Shown here one piece after another: positions 1 through 8,353 of a stretch of 64,000 bases of DNA. Each line of letters begins with the position of its first letter. The first letter of the stretch is position 1. Below the pieces are notes generated by a model. It worked only from the letters and a program-made list of their open reading frames with translations, was not told where the DNA came from and searched no databases. Position numbers and translations under genes: made by a program. Origin of the DNA: Desulfarculus sp. GTDB taxonomy: Bacteria > Desulfobacterota > Desulfarculia > Desulfarculales > Desulfarculaceae. The stretch covers positions 30,667 through 94,666 of the forward strand of contig QZKP01000006.1 in the NCBI GenBank assembly GCA_003605055.1, read 5' to 3'.

Positions 1-1
1 C

Positions 2-1942
2 CAGATCACCTGGCCCCAGGCCCTGGATCTGGTCGGCGGAAACCTGGCCGAGCTGGCCCAGAAGGGTCAGGCCCACCAGGCGGCGGCCCTGGGCACCGAC
101 CCCAGCAGCACCACCGGCCAGATGCTCATGCGCCTGATGCAGGCCCTGGGCTCGCCCAACGTGGCCTTCACCCCCACCCCGCGCGAGACCATGGCCCTGG
201 CCGGCCTGTTCATGACGGGCCAGCCCTTCCTGGGCTTTGACCTGGCCAACGCCAACTTCATCGTCTCCTTCGGCACCCCCCTGCTGGAGGGCTTCGGCGC
301 GCCGGTGGCGGTGCGCAAGGCCTTTGCCGGCTGGCGGGGCTACCCCAAGAACCAGGCCTACCTGGTGCAGATCGAGCCCCGGGCCAGCGTCACCGCCAGC
401 CAGGCCGACCAGTGGATCGCCTGCAAGCCGGGCAGCGAGGGCGCCGTGGCCCTGGCCATGTGCCGCATCATGATCGAGGAGGGAGTCTACGACCGCGCCG
501 TCGAGTCGGCCTACGGCTGGAACGACGTGGACGGCATGATGGGCTTCAAGTCCTATCTGATGAAGAGTATTGACCGGGCCAAGGTGGCCAGCCTGGCCGG
601 GGTCTCCCTGCCCAAGCTGGTCAAGATGACCCTGGCCTTTGCCAAGGCCGACCGGGCGGTGGCGGTCTGCGGGCCGGGCAACTCCGGCGACCCGGGCCGG
701 CTGTACGACTTCATGTCCGTGCTGGCCCTGAACGCCCTCAAGGGCAACCTGGGCAAACCCGGCGGCGTGGTGGCCCAGCAGCCGCTGCCCCTCAAGTCCC
801 TGGGCGGGGCCCTGCCCGAACCCAAGCAGCCGCCCCTGGCCGGCAGCGACCGGCCCTTCAGCGTCAACAACGTGCACGACCTGGCCGAGGCCGCCCTGGC
901 CGGCAAGCCCTACGGGCTCAAGACCCTGATCCTCTGCGGCGGCAACTTCGTCTTCAACGGCCCCCAGGCCAACCTGATGCACGACCTGGCCCGCAAGACG
1001 CCTTTTGTAGTGGCCATCACGCCCTACATGGACGAATCGGCGGCCATGGCCGACCTGGTGCTGCCGTCCACCCACTGGCTGGAGGGCTGGGGCGACAGCA
1101 CCACCTCCTTTGGCAGCCCAGTGGCCTGCTACGGCCTGCACCGGCCCCTGGTCAAGGCCGTGGCCGAGGCCAAGGACGCGGGCGACACCCTGCTGGCCCT
1201 GGCCCAGCGCCTGGGCGGCCCGGCGGCCGCGGCCCTGCCCTACAAGAACCTGGCCGAGGCCCTGGCCAAGCGAAGCCAGGCCATGGGCGACTTCAAGAAG
1301 CTGGCCGAGACCAGCTACTGGGCCCAGAAGCGGCCGGCCTACGGCCAGATGCGCTTCAACACCCCCAGCGGCCGCCTGGAGCTGTTCAGCCGCACCCTGC
1401 GGCAGCTGGTGAGCAAGGGAGCCGGCGGAGGCCAGGACCTGGACAAGGCGGTGCGCGCCCTGGGCGTCAAGGGCGGGGCCCAGGCGGCCTTTCTGCCCCA
1501 CTGGGAAGAGCCGGCGGCCTACGCCGAGGGGGCGGCCTACCCCCTGATCATGCAGGCGGCGCCCTCCCTGCGCACCACCTGGGGCGACGAGGCCATCACG
1601 CCCTACATGGTCAAGATACTGCCCGACACGGTGCTGGCCAACGCGGACAAGCTGGTGGTGGAGATGAACCCGGCCACCGCCCGCGACCTGCACCTGTACG
1701 CGGGAGACATGGTGCTGGTGGAGTCCAGCGCGGGCAGCCTGACCGCCAAGCTGACCCTGTACGCCGGCGCCGCGCCGGGCATGGTCTTCGTGCCGCTGGG
1801 GCTGGGCCACCAGGCCTTCGGCTTCCAGGTGGCCAAAAAGGGAATGAACTTCAACCGCGCCGTTAAGGTCACCTCTGATCCCATGAGCGGCATGCCCATC
1901 TGGGAGCTCACCGGCGTGAGCGTCAAGAAGGTGCGGGGGTAA
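2..1942 (+). CDS. qrcB: Molybdopterin-oxidoreductase-like subunit of menaquinone reductase (QrcB-like), 5' truncated
   Basis: The frame is open from the window edge, so the N-terminus lies upstream; 646 codons are visible before the TAA. The visible part fits the middle and C-terminal domains of the molybdopterin (MopB/DMSO reductase) family, including the stretch MDESAAMADLVLPSTHWLEG and a C-terminal dinucleotide-binding-like barrel. It is followed directly by a ferredoxin subunit and an NrfD-type membrane subunit, the gene order of Qrc complexes, which pass periplasmic electrons to menaquinone in sulfate reducers. QrcB is known to lack Mo; that cannot be tested here because the N-terminal Fe-S and cofactor region is missing. 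A polysulfide- or thiosulfate-reductase-like enzyme is the alternative. Confidence 0.75.
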   Translation, partial: QITWPQALDLVGGNLAELAQKGQAHQAAALGTDPSSTTGQMLMRLMQALGSPNVAFTPTPRETMALAGLFMTGQPFLGFDLANANFIVSFGTPLLEGFGAPVAVRKAFAGWRGYPKNQAYLVQIEPRASVTASQADQWIACKPGSEGAVALAMCRIMIEEGVYDRAVESAYGWNDVDGMMGFKSYLMKSIDRAKVASLAGVSLPKLVKMTLAFAKADRAVAVCGPGNSGDPGRLYDFMSVLALNALKGNLGKPGGVVAQQPLPLKSLGGALPEPKQPPLAGSDRPFSVNNVHDLAEAALAGKPYGLKTLILCGGNFVFNGPQANLMHDLARKTPFVVAITPYMDESAAMADLVLPSTHWLEGWGDSTTSFGSPVACYGLHRPLVKAVAEAKDAGDTLLALAQRLGGPAAAALPYKNLAEALAKRSQAMGDFKKLAETSYWAQKRPAYGQMRFNTPSGRLELFSRTLRQLVSKGAGGGQDLDKAVRALGVKGGAQAAFLPHWEEPAAYAEGAAYPLIMQAAPSLRTTWGDEAITPYMVKILPDTVLANADKLVVEMNPATARDLHLYAGDMVLVESSAGSLTAKLTLYAGAAPGMVFVPLGLGHQAFGFQVAKKGMNFNRAVKVTSDPMSGMPIWELTGVSVKKVRG

Positions 1943-1945
1943 GCC

Positions 1946-2785
1946 ATGTGGAGAAAAAATCAAGTAAGGTACGGCATGGTCATCGACGTGGACAAGTGCA
2001 CCGGCTGCGGTGCCTGCTCGGTGGCCTGCATGTCCGAGAACAACGTCGGGGTGCTGGAGGACGAAACCGAAAAGATCCGCTCCATCACCTGGCTGCGGGT
2101 CTATCAGATTGACAACGGCAAGGCCTTCCCGGAAACGGAGGTGGCCTTTTTCCCGCGGCCCTGCATGCACTGCCAGGGCGGCGCCTCCGGCTCGCCGGGG
2201 CAGGCCTTCTTCCAGGAGGACACCGACCCCCAAGAGGCGCACACGCCCTGCGTGTCGGTCTGCCCGGCTATCGCCACCGACTACGACGACGCCACCGGCA
2301 TCGTCAGTCAGATAACCTCCCGCTGTATCGGCTGCCGGTACTGCGTGGCGGCCTGTCCTTATCACGCCCGCTACTTCAATTGGTACGACGTGCCCTGGCC
2401 CCAGGGCACCCCGCGGGGCCTAAGCCCCTTTGTCTCGCCCCGCATGCGCGGCGTGGTGGAGAAGTGCACCTTCTGCTACCCCCGGCTGCAGCGGGCCAAG
2501 AACAAGGCCTTCCTGGGAGGCGGCAAGGTGGGCGAGATGGACTACCAGACCGCCTGCACCGAGGCCTGCCCCTCCGGGGCCATCACCTTCGGTCAGTTGC
2601 AAAACCCGGCCCACAAGGTGCATAAGCTGATCCAGAGCGAGTTCGCCTTCCGCCTGCTGGAAAAGATGGGCACCAACCCCAAAGTCTATTACATGTCCAA
2701 ACGCAAGTGGGTCCGGATGATGGCGGATAACCACCTCTCTCAGGCCAAGGCCACCCAAGCGGCGGCCTCCGGCGGTCACAAGTAG
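1946..2785 (+). CDS. qrcC: 4Fe-4S ferredoxin subunit of menaquinone reductase (QrcC-like)
   Basis: A 279-residue protein with several cysteine clusters typical of the DmsB/PsrB/QrcC electron-transfer family: CTGCGACSVAC near residue 18, CMHC near 73, CVSVCP near 100, CIGCRYCVAACP near 122, CTFC near 174 and CTEACPSGA near 202. These would hold a chain of [4Fe-4S]/[3Fe-4S] clusters between the catalytic and membrane subunits. The start lies 3 bases after the upstream stop; an internal ATG at 1976 behind an AAGG is an alternative. It is 12 bases from the next gene, so the three genes form one transcript. No Tat signal is visible, so export would depend on a partner subunit. Confidence 0.8.
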   Translation: MWRKNQVRYGMVIDVDKCTGCGACSVACMSENNVGVLEDETEKIRSITWLRVYQIDNGKAFPETEVAFFPRPCMHCQGGASGSPGQAFFQEDTDPQEAHTPCVSVCPAIATDYDDATGIVSQITSRCIGCRYCVAACPYHARYFNWYDVPWPQGTPRGLSPFVSPRMRGVVEKCTFCYPRLQRAKNKAFLGGGKVGEMDYQTACTEACPSGAITFGQLQNPAHKVHKLIQSEFAFRLLEKMGTNPKVYYMSKRKWVRMMADNHLSQAKATQAAASGGHK

Positions 2786-2797
2786 GCGAGGTCAGCG

Positions 2798-4063
2798 ATG
2801 AGAAGATGGTTTGACGATTTACCCAAGTACGCCGACGATTCCAGTTGGTGGCCCAATGGTACCACCCGCTGCCGGCCGGAGGTTTTCCTGTTCTGGCTGG
2901 GGCTGCCCCTGACCATCATGGCCTACTTCGGCCTGTCGGCCTTCCTGGTGCTGTTCAAGGGGCTCAACCAGACCAACATGAACGACTACTTCGCCTTCGG
3001 CGTGTGGATCGTGGTGGATCTGGCGGTGATCGCCCTGGGGGCCGGCGCTTTCTTCACCAGCTTCCTGAACTACATCATCGGCAAGACCGAGCTCAAGCCC
3101 ATCGTCAACGCAGCGGTGCTGATCGGCTTCATTTGCTACACCGGCGCCATCCTGATGCTGGGCATAGACATCGGCCAGCCCATCCGCGGGTGGTTCGGCT
3201 TCTGGCACGCCAACGTACACTCCATGCTCACCGAGGTGATGTTCTGCATCACCACCTACGCCATCGTGTTGTGCATCGAGCTCTTGCCCTCGGTGCTGGA
3301 CAACCGCCGCATCGGCAAGGTGCCCGAATTCGGCACCTTCAGCCACAATCTGCACACCATCATGATCGTCTTCGCCGCGGCCGGCACCTTCCTGTCCTTC
3401 TTCCACCAGGGCTCCCTGGGCGGCATGTTCGGCGTGCTCTACGCGCGGCCCTTCGCCTACCGCGGACACCTGGGCATCTGGCCCATGACCTTTTTCCTGT
3501 TCGTCATGAGCGCCATCGCCGCCGGCCCCTCTTTCACCACCATGGTCGTGATGATCACCGAAAAGATCACCGGCAAGCGCCTGACCAGCCACAAGGTCAA
3601 GATGCTCATGGGCAAGATCAGCGGCTGGCTGCTGTTGGTGTACATGGTGTGCAAGTCCGTGGACACCCTGTACTGGGCCTTCATCTACCTGCCCAGCAAG
3701 GGCCTGAGCGTGGGCCAGATGTACCAGGCGCCCTACGGCTCCTGGCTGGTGTGGGCCGAGTTGGGTCTGTTCGGCTGGCTGCCGGCGATCCTACTGCTCA
3801 CCCCCCGGGTGCGCGAGAGCTACGGCCTGCTGTTCCTGGCCATGCTGCTCAACTGCATCGGCGTCACCCTCAACCGCTTCATCTTCACCATCCAGAGCCT
3901 GGCCCTGCCGGTGATGCCCTTTGAGAAGTTCTTCTCTTATCTGCCCACCTGGCAGGAGTGGGGCGTGGCCTCCCTGGTGCTGGGCCACGGGCTGTTGATC
4001 TTTATGCTGGCCTACCGCTACCTGCCCATCTTCCCGCAGGAGCCGGAGCTGAACCAGCGCTAA
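2798..4063 (+). CDS. qrcD: NrfD-family membrane subunit of menaquinone reductase (QrcD-like)
   Basis: A 421-residue polytopic membrane protein of the NrfD/PsrC/QrcD family, with about ten hydrophobic segments from residue 28 to the end. Family features seen include GAFFTSFLNYIIGK and a helix-rich core ending in AYRYLPIFP. In Qrc this subunit binds menaquinone and passes electrons from the Fe-S subunit to the quinone pool. A GAGG lies 6 bases before the ATG. It follows qrcC by 12 bases and precedes a small membrane-protein gene. The length matches the QrcD/ActC branch better than shorter PsrC proteins, but the specific Qrc assignment is inferred from gene order. Confidence 0.8.
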   Translation: MRRWFDDLPKYADDSSWWPNGTTRCRPEVFLFWLGLPLTIMAYFGLSAFLVLFKGLNQTNMNDYFAFGVWIVVDLAVIALGAGAFFTSFLNYIIGKTELKPIVNAAVLIGFICYTGAILMLGIDIGQPIRGWFGFWHANVHSMLTEVMFCITTYAIVLCIELLPSVLDNRRIGKVPEFGTFSHNLHTIMIVFAAAGTFLSFFHQGSLGGMFGVLYARPFAYRGHLGIWPMTFFLFVMSAIAAGPSFTTMVVMITEKITGKRLTSHKVKMLMGKISGWLLLVYMVCKSVDTLYWAFIYLPSKGLSVGQMYQAPYGSWLVWAELGLFGWLPAILLLTPRVRESYGLLFLAMLLNCIGVTLNRFIFTIQSLALPVMPFEKFFSYLPTWQEWGVASLVLGHGLLIFMLAYRYLPIFPQEPELNQR

Positions 4064-4076
4064 GGAGGTATCGGCG

Positions 4077-4238
4077 ATGCTGCCCTTTGTGTTTGAGTGG
4101 CATTGGGACATAGGCCATATCGTCTTCTTCGGCCTGTTCTACGGCGTGGTCTCGGTGGTCTTCGGCGTCCTGGGCCTGACCATCCTCAAGACCATCCTGG
4201 ACCTCTGGGCGGGGAAGATACATTCGGCTGACCACTAA
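4077..4238 (+). CDS. Small one-helix membrane protein at the end of the qrc-like operon
   Basis: A 53-residue reading frame starting MLPFVFEWHWDIGHIVFFG, with an ideal Shine-Dalgarno (AAGGAGG) 8-9 bases before the ATG and only 13 bases after the NrfD-like gene. One hydrophobic segment covers roughly residues 15-45; the N-terminus is aromatic-rich and the C-terminus (KIHSADH) is polar. The strong ribosome binding site and position argue that it is translated and may be an accessory subunit of the quinone reductase. I do not recognise a named family. Confidence 0.7.
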   Translation: MLPFVFEWHWDIGHIVFFGLFYGVVSVVFGVLGLTILKTILDLWAGKIHSADH

Positions 4239-4249
4239 GGGCCGCCGGG

Positions 4250-4314
4250 GCAGGCCCCTCGGCCTGCGGAGCCAGCCTTAACTGAGACCATTGGCGGGGC
4301 CCCTCGGCCCCGCC
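4250..4314 (+). terminator. Two tandem GC-rich stem-loops after the qrc-like operon
   Basis: The first hairpin is GCAGGCC-CCTC-GGCCTGC (4250-4267). The second is GGCGGGGCC-CCTC-GGCCCCGCC (4293-4314). Both have the same four-base loop. Neither has a U-run, so they may act as RNA 3'-end stabilisers or factor-dependent stops rather than classic terminators. The second covers the upstream TTG of the next gene and so supports the later ATG. Confidence 0.45.
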
Positions 4315-4329
4315 TGGCTTTGGAGCCAC

Positions 4330-4968
4330 ATGCAGCAGCGGCCGCCCACAGACCTCCAGGGGGTGATCTTCGACCTGGACGGGGTCCTGTTCGACTCCTT
4401 GGACAGCAACATAGCCTTCTACAACCACGTGCTGCGGGCCCTGGGCCTGCCGCCGCGGGCCCACGAGAAGGCCCACATCATCCACCGCGAGGCGGTGCAG
4501 GGCTCCCTGCGGGCCCTGGTGGGCGAGGGCGAGCTCTACGACCGGGCCCTGGAATACTGCCGCACCATGGACTTGGCGCCGTTCATCAAGGACCTGAAGC
4601 TCTACCCCGGGGTGATGGACACCGTGCAGGCCCTGCGCCGGGCGGTGCGCATGGCGGTGGCCACCAACCGCATCATCACCGCCCGCCAGAGCCTGGCCCA
4701 CTTCGGCCTGCTGGAGCTTTTCGACGAAGTGGTCACCCCCAGGGAGGCCGGCGGCGCGCCCAAGCCGGACCCGGCCATGATGTATGAGGTGCTCAAGCGC
4801 CTGGGGCTGAGGGCCGAGCAGGTGGTGTACGTGGGCGACTCCAGCGTGGACCAGGGGCTGTGCCAGGCGGCCGGGGTGCGCCTGGTGGCCTTCCGCAATT
4901 CTGAGCTCGCGGCCTGGGCCCACCTGGAGCACCTCACGGACCTGCCGGCCCTGTTGGGCCTGGCCTAG
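4330..4968 (+). CDS. HAD-superfamily phosphatase, phosphoglycolate-phosphatase-like
   Basis: A 212-residue HAD subfamily IA hydrolase. Motif I is IFDLDGVLFDS near residue 13, with a helical cap following; motif II is the VATNR segment near 110; motif III Lys lies in GGAPKPDP near 142; motif IV is VYVGDSSVD near 165. The substrate is probably a small phosphorylated metabolite but cannot be named. I prefer the ATG at 4330, preceded by GGAG at 5-base spacing, over a TTG at 4291 inside a hairpin. It sits alone between the qrc-like operon and lepB. Confidence 0.85.
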   Translation: MQQRPPTDLQGVIFDLDGVLFDSLDSNIAFYNHVLRALGLPPRAHEKAHIIHREAVQGSLRALVGEGELYDRALEYCRTMDLAPFIKDLKLYPGVMDTVQALRRAVRMAVATNRIITARQSLAHFGLLELFDEVVTPREAGGAPKPDPAMMYEVLKRLGLRAEQVVYVGDSSVDQGLCQAAGVRLVAFRNSELAAWAHLEHLTDLPALLGLA

Positions 4969-5041
4969 GCGCCGGGAAAGCCCTTGCCAGGCCCCGGGCC
5001 CGGGGATATGCTTGCCGCTAAAATGCCTCAGGGAGAAGCCA

Positions 5042-5668
5042 GTGTTCATCCGCCACCGCGAGGACAAGAAAAAGAAATCCCTGGTCCGGGAATACCTGGA
5101 GGCCCTTATCTGGGCCGTGGTGCTGGCCCTGGTCATCCGCACCTGGGGCGTGCAGGCCTTCAAGATCCCCTCCGGCTCCATGAAGCCCACCCTGCTCATC
5201 GGCGACCACCTGCTGGTGAGCAAGTCCTCCTACGGCATCAAGCTGCCCTTCACTGACCAGGTGATCGTGCCCATCGGCGACCCCCAGCGGGGCGACATAG
5301 TCGTCTTCCGCTTCCCGGAGGACAAGGACAAGGACTTCATCAAGCGCATCATCGGGCTGCCCGGGGAGACGGTGCAGGGCAAGGGGAAGTCCATATTCAT
5401 CAACGGGCAGCGTCTGGATGAGCACTGGGGGCAGTACTTGGACGGAAAGCCGCACGCGGACTTCGGGCCGGTCAAGGTGCCCGCCGGCCAGTACTTCGCC
5501 ATGGGCGACAACCGTGACGAGTCCTATGACTCCCGTTTCTGGTTCAATAACCGCGGCGGCTTCGTGCCCCGGCAGGACATCCTGGGCAAGGCCTTCATCA
5601 TCTACTGGTCCTGGGTGGACAACAGATTTGCCGTGGACTGGAAGCGTATCGGCAGCCTGATCCGCTAG
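5042..5668 (+). CDS. lepB: Signal peptidase I
   Basis: A 208-residue signal peptidase I that removes Sec/Tat signal peptides at the outer face of the inner membrane. One N-terminal membrane anchor lies near residues 18-38. The catalytic Ser is in PSGSMKPTL near residue 44 and the general-base Lys in DFIKRIIGLPGE near residue 100; MGDNRDES is the conserved box near 155. GTG at 5042 is preceded by GGGAG at about 6 bases and is preferred to a TTG at 5012. A good terminator follows, so it is probably monocistronic. Confidence 0.93.
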   Translation: MFIRHREDKKKKSLVREYLEALIWAVVLALVIRTWGVQAFKIPSGSMKPTLLIGDHLLVSKSSYGIKLPFTDQVIVPIGDPQRGDIVVFRFPEDKDKDFIKRIIGLPGETVQGKGKSIFINGQRLDEHWGQYLDGKPHADFGPVKVPAGQYFAMGDNRDESYDSRFWFNNRGGFVPRQDILGKAFIIYWSWVDNRFAVDWKRIGSLIR

Positions 5669-5702
5669 GGCCGGTTCACTCCCCTTACATCCGTCTGAAT
5701 GG

Positions 5703-5728
5703 CAGCCGCCCCCAGGGGCGGCTGTTTT
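5703..5728 (+). terminator. Rho-independent terminator of lepB
   Basis: Perfect 10-bp stem CAGCCGCCCC / GGGGCGGCTG with a 2-base loop, followed by TTTTAT. It lies 35 bases after the lepB stop and may also help separate lepB from the convergent mqnX. Confidence 0.85.
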
Positions 5729-5761
5729 ATCTGGGATTCAGCAAGAGGCCAAGCCGCCGGA

Positions 5762-6958
5762 TCAACCCCGGCCCAGGCTGCGCGGGGGGCCTGCGTGCCG
5801 GCCCTGCACCGCCGCGGCCAGCATCTGCTCCGGGGGCAGGGGCGCCAGAGGCGCGAAGGCCAGGGGCCCGGCCGCGCCGGACCGGATGGCCCCGAAGCGC
5901 CCGGCCAGGCCCAGGGCCCGGGCCCCGCCCGCAGTGGCCATGGCCAGGATGGTCTCGGGGTCCAGGCCGGGCCGGGCCGCGGCCAGGGCGGCCATCTCCC
6001 GCCAGAGAGACAGGTCCGGGGCCGAGGCCAGGGAATCGGTGCCCAGGGCCAGGTTCACGCCCGCGGCCAGCATCGCCTCCACCGGCGCCAGGTTGCCGGT
6101 GAGCCCCAGGTTGGAGCGCGGGCACAGGCACAGCGAGGTTCCCGCCGCGGCCAGGGTCCGTGCGTCCTCGGGGCGGAGTTGCACCCCGTGCACGGCCAGG
6201 GTGTGCTGGTCCAGCAGGCCCAGGGACTGCACCTGGCCCAGGGGCGTGGCCGCCCGCAGGTCCAACTGGCTGCGCTGCAGGCCCCGCGCGGCCAGGAAGG
6301 CCTCCAGCCGCCGGCCCTGCTCGCCCGCGCCGGCCATGAACTCCATCTCGGCCCGGGACTCGGCCAGGTGCAGGCAGAAGGGCAGGTCTCCGGCCTGGCG
6401 CTTGAGGGCCTGCAGCCGGCCGGCCGGCACCGAGTAGGGCGCGTGGGCGGCCACGGCCGCGCCGCTGAGCAGGGGCCCCTGCCACTCATAGCCGGGCGGG
6501 GGAGGGGGCGCCTTGCTGGGGCCCAGGGCCTCGAAGAAGGACACGGCCGAGACCCCGGCCTGAGCCAAGGCGGCCCGCGCCTGGCCGGTGTTGGTGATGT
6601 CGCCCACCAGGGCCGTGCCGTCCGCGGCCAGGGCCGCGGCCGCGGCGCGGGTGGCCGCGGCGCCGTTCACGCGCAGGGTGTCCGGCCGCAGGGCCACCAA
6701 CTGCTCCAGCCAGGCCACGAAGTCCCCGGCCGGCGGCGCCAGGCTGGTCAGGCCCGACAGCTCCAGGTGGGTGTGGGCGTTGACCAGGCCCGGCAGGAGC
6801 AGGCCCTGGCCCAGCTCCACCCGCTCCGCGCCGGCCGGCGGCCGCTCCTGCACGCCCCGCACCCAGCCGCCGGCCATGAGCACCCAGGCGTTCTCACGCA
6901 GGTCGCCCGGGCCGCACCAGACCCAGCGGGCGGTGTATGCCACAGCCGCGGGGTTCAT
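5762..6958 (-). CDS. mqnX: Amidohydrolase, probable aminodeoxyfutalosine deaminase (MqnX)
   Basis: A 398-residue amidohydrolase of the chlorohydrolase/adenosine-deaminase-like group. Metal and catalytic motifs seen: NAHTHLELSG (HxH), CLHLAESRAE, AVHGVQL and LALGTDSLAS. Orthologues annotated as S-adenosylhomocysteine deaminase look similar, but the position directly downstream of mqnE and mqnC points to aminodeoxyfutalosine deamination in the futalosine route to menaquinone. ATG at 6958 is preceded by GAGGTGG on the coding strand; the frame is open further upstream, but that part is repeat-bearing spacer. Convergent with lepB. Confidence 0.72.
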   Translation of the reverse strand: MNPAAVAYTARWVWCGPGDLRENAWVLMAGGWVRGVQERPPAGAERVELGQGLLLPGLVNAHTHLELSGLTSLAPPAGDFVAWLEQLVALRPDTLRVNGAAATRAAAAALAADGTALVGDITNTGQARAALAQAGVSAVSFFEALGPSKAPPPPPGYEWQGPLLSGAAVAAHAPYSVPAGRLQALKRQAGDLPFCLHLAESRAEMEFMAGAGEQGRRLEAFLAARGLQRSQLDLRAATPLGQVQSLGLLDQHTLAVHGVQLRPEDARTLAAAGTSLCLCPRSNLGLTGNLAPVEAMLAAGVNLALGTDSLASAPDLSLWREMAALAAARPGLDPETILAMATAGGARALGLAGRFGAIRSGAAGPLAFAPLAPLPPEQMLAAAVQGRHAGPPRSLGRG

Positions 6959-7047
6959 GCCCGCCACCTCGCAGGTCGTTCCCGCGCTGCCCATGGGCAA
7001 AGAAAGAGAGGTTTGGAAAAGGGAACGCACTGGCGGCGAGGTGCAGC

Positions 7048-7066
7048 GGCGGGGTTTACCCCCGCC
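7048..7066. repeat. Palindromic repeat, copy 1
   Basis: GGCGGGG-TTTA-CCCCCGCC, one of four near-identical palindromes in the window (others at 7161, 35530 and 42112). It lies in the mqnC-mqnX spacer and could form an RNA hairpin within that transcript. Confidence 0.7.
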
Positions 7067-7160
7067 CGTCCTGGCCCTGCTCCGCAGGGTAGGCAGCGAA
7101 CTGAAAAATCGGACCACCGCGCCGGGAGGGAGGCTCCACTTTTTCCAGACCAAGATGCGG

Positions 7161-7181
7161 GGGCGGGGTTTATCCCCGCCC
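7161..7181. repeat. Palindromic repeat, copy 2
   Basis: GGGCGGGG-TTTAT-CCCCGCCC, same family as copy 1 and 95 bp from it. The two copies fill most of the 267-bp spacer between mqnC and mqnX. Confidence 0.75.
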
Positions 7182-7225
7182 ACGTCGGCTCTGATCCGCG
7201 GCCAGGCATGCGGCTATGCCCGGGC

Positions 7226-8353
7226 CTAGGCCTGCCCGGCCTGGCCCCGGGCCGCCGCCACCGGCCGGTAAAAGGTGTCGCGCTGCAGGGCCGCAAAGCC
7301 CATGTCCTGGGCCAGGCGCACCAGCTCCTCCCGGGGCAGGCGGAAGCAGACTCCGGCCGCGGCCACCACGTTCTCCTCGATCATGGTGGAGCCCAGGTCG
7401 TCGGCCCCGAAGTTTAGGGCCACCTGGGCGATCTTGGCGCCCTGGGTCACCCAACTGGCCTGCAGGTGCGCGAAGTTGTCCAGGAACAGCCGGCTGATGG
7501 CCAGCAGGCGCAGATAGTCCACGGCCGTGGCCGGCGGGGTGCCGGCCAGGGCGGTGTGGTCCGGCTGGAAGCTCCAGGGGATGAAGGCGGTGAAGCGACC
7601 CCGGCCCTGGGCCAGGCTCTCATCCTGCAAGGCGCGCAGCCGCGCCAGGTGCTCTATGCGCTCGGCCGGCGTCTCCACGCTGCCGAACATCATGGTGGCC
7701 GTGGTCATGAGGCCCTTGGCGTGGGCCAGGCGCATCACCTCCAGCCACTCATCGGCCGTGCACTTGCCCGGCGCCACCAGCCACCGCACCCGCTCCACCA
7801 GTATCTCGGCTCCGCCGCCGGGTATGGAGCCCAGGCCGGCTTCCAGGAGCCGGTCCAAGGCCTCGCCCAGGCTCAGGCCGTCCAGGCGGGCCATGTGCAC
7901 CACCTCGGGCGGGGACAGGCCGTGGATGTGGATGGGGAAGTTCTCTTTGATGAAGCGGAAGGTGTCGCAGATGGCCGTTATGCCTATCTCCGGGTGCAGG
8001 CCGCCCTGGATCAGGATGTGGGTGCCGCCCAGGTCCAGGGTCTCCTGTATCTTGCGGGTCAGCTCATCGCGCCCCAGCACGTAGCCCTGGGCGTGGCCCG
8101 GCGGCCGGAAAAAGGCGCAGAAGCGGCAGCCCGAGATGCAGACGTTGGTGAAATTGATGTTGCGGTCCACCGCGTAGGTGACTGTCGGCGCCGGGTTGTG
8201 GCGCAGGCGGGCCGCAAAGGCCAGGCGGCCCAGGGTCAGTAGCTCGGCCCGGGTCAGCAGGGCCTCGGCCTGGGCCGGGCTCAGGCGCCGGCCCTCCTCG
8301 GCCGCGGTCAGGGCGCCCTCCAGCGGGCCGCGTGGGGCCCGGGCCGGCTGCAT
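7226..8353 (-). CDS. mqnC: Cyclic dehypoxanthinyl futalosine synthase, radical SAM
   Basis: A 375-residue radical SAM enzyme of the futalosine pathway, forming the spiro-ring intermediate from dehypoxanthine futalosine. The [4Fe-4S]-SAM cluster motif is CISGCRFCAF near residue 72, preceded by VDRNINFTNV as in MqnC. ILIQGGLHPE, PGGGAEIL and the C-terminal NFGADDLGSTMIEENV are MqnC/MqnE/CofH family signatures. The start overlaps the mqnE stop by one base (TAATG), so translation is coupled. MqnE is the paralogue next door; the second motif residues and length place this one as MqnC. Confidence 0.9.
   Translation of the reverse strand: MQPARAPRGPLEGALTAAEEGRRLSPAQAEALLTRAELLTLGRLAFAARLRHNPAPTVTYAVDRNINFTNVCISGCRFCAFFRPPGHAQGYVLGRDELTRKIQETLDLGGTHILIQGGLHPEIGITAICDTFRFIKENFPIHIHGLSPPEVVHMARLDGLSLGEALDRLLEAGLGSIPGGGAEILVERVRWLVAPGKCTADEWLEVMRLAHAKGLMTTATMMFGSVETPAERIEHLARLRALQDESLAQGRGRFTAFIPWSFQPDHTALAGTPPATAVDYLRLLAISRLFLDNFAHLQASWVTQGAKIAQVALNFGADDLGSTMIEENVVAAAGVCFRLPREELVRLAQDMGFAALQRDTFYRPVAAARGQAGQA

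Noticed and set aside
4291..4329. TTG start of the HAD phosphatase
   Set aside because: It lies within a 9-bp GC hairpin and lacks a ribosome site; ATG at 4330 has GGAG at correct spacing.
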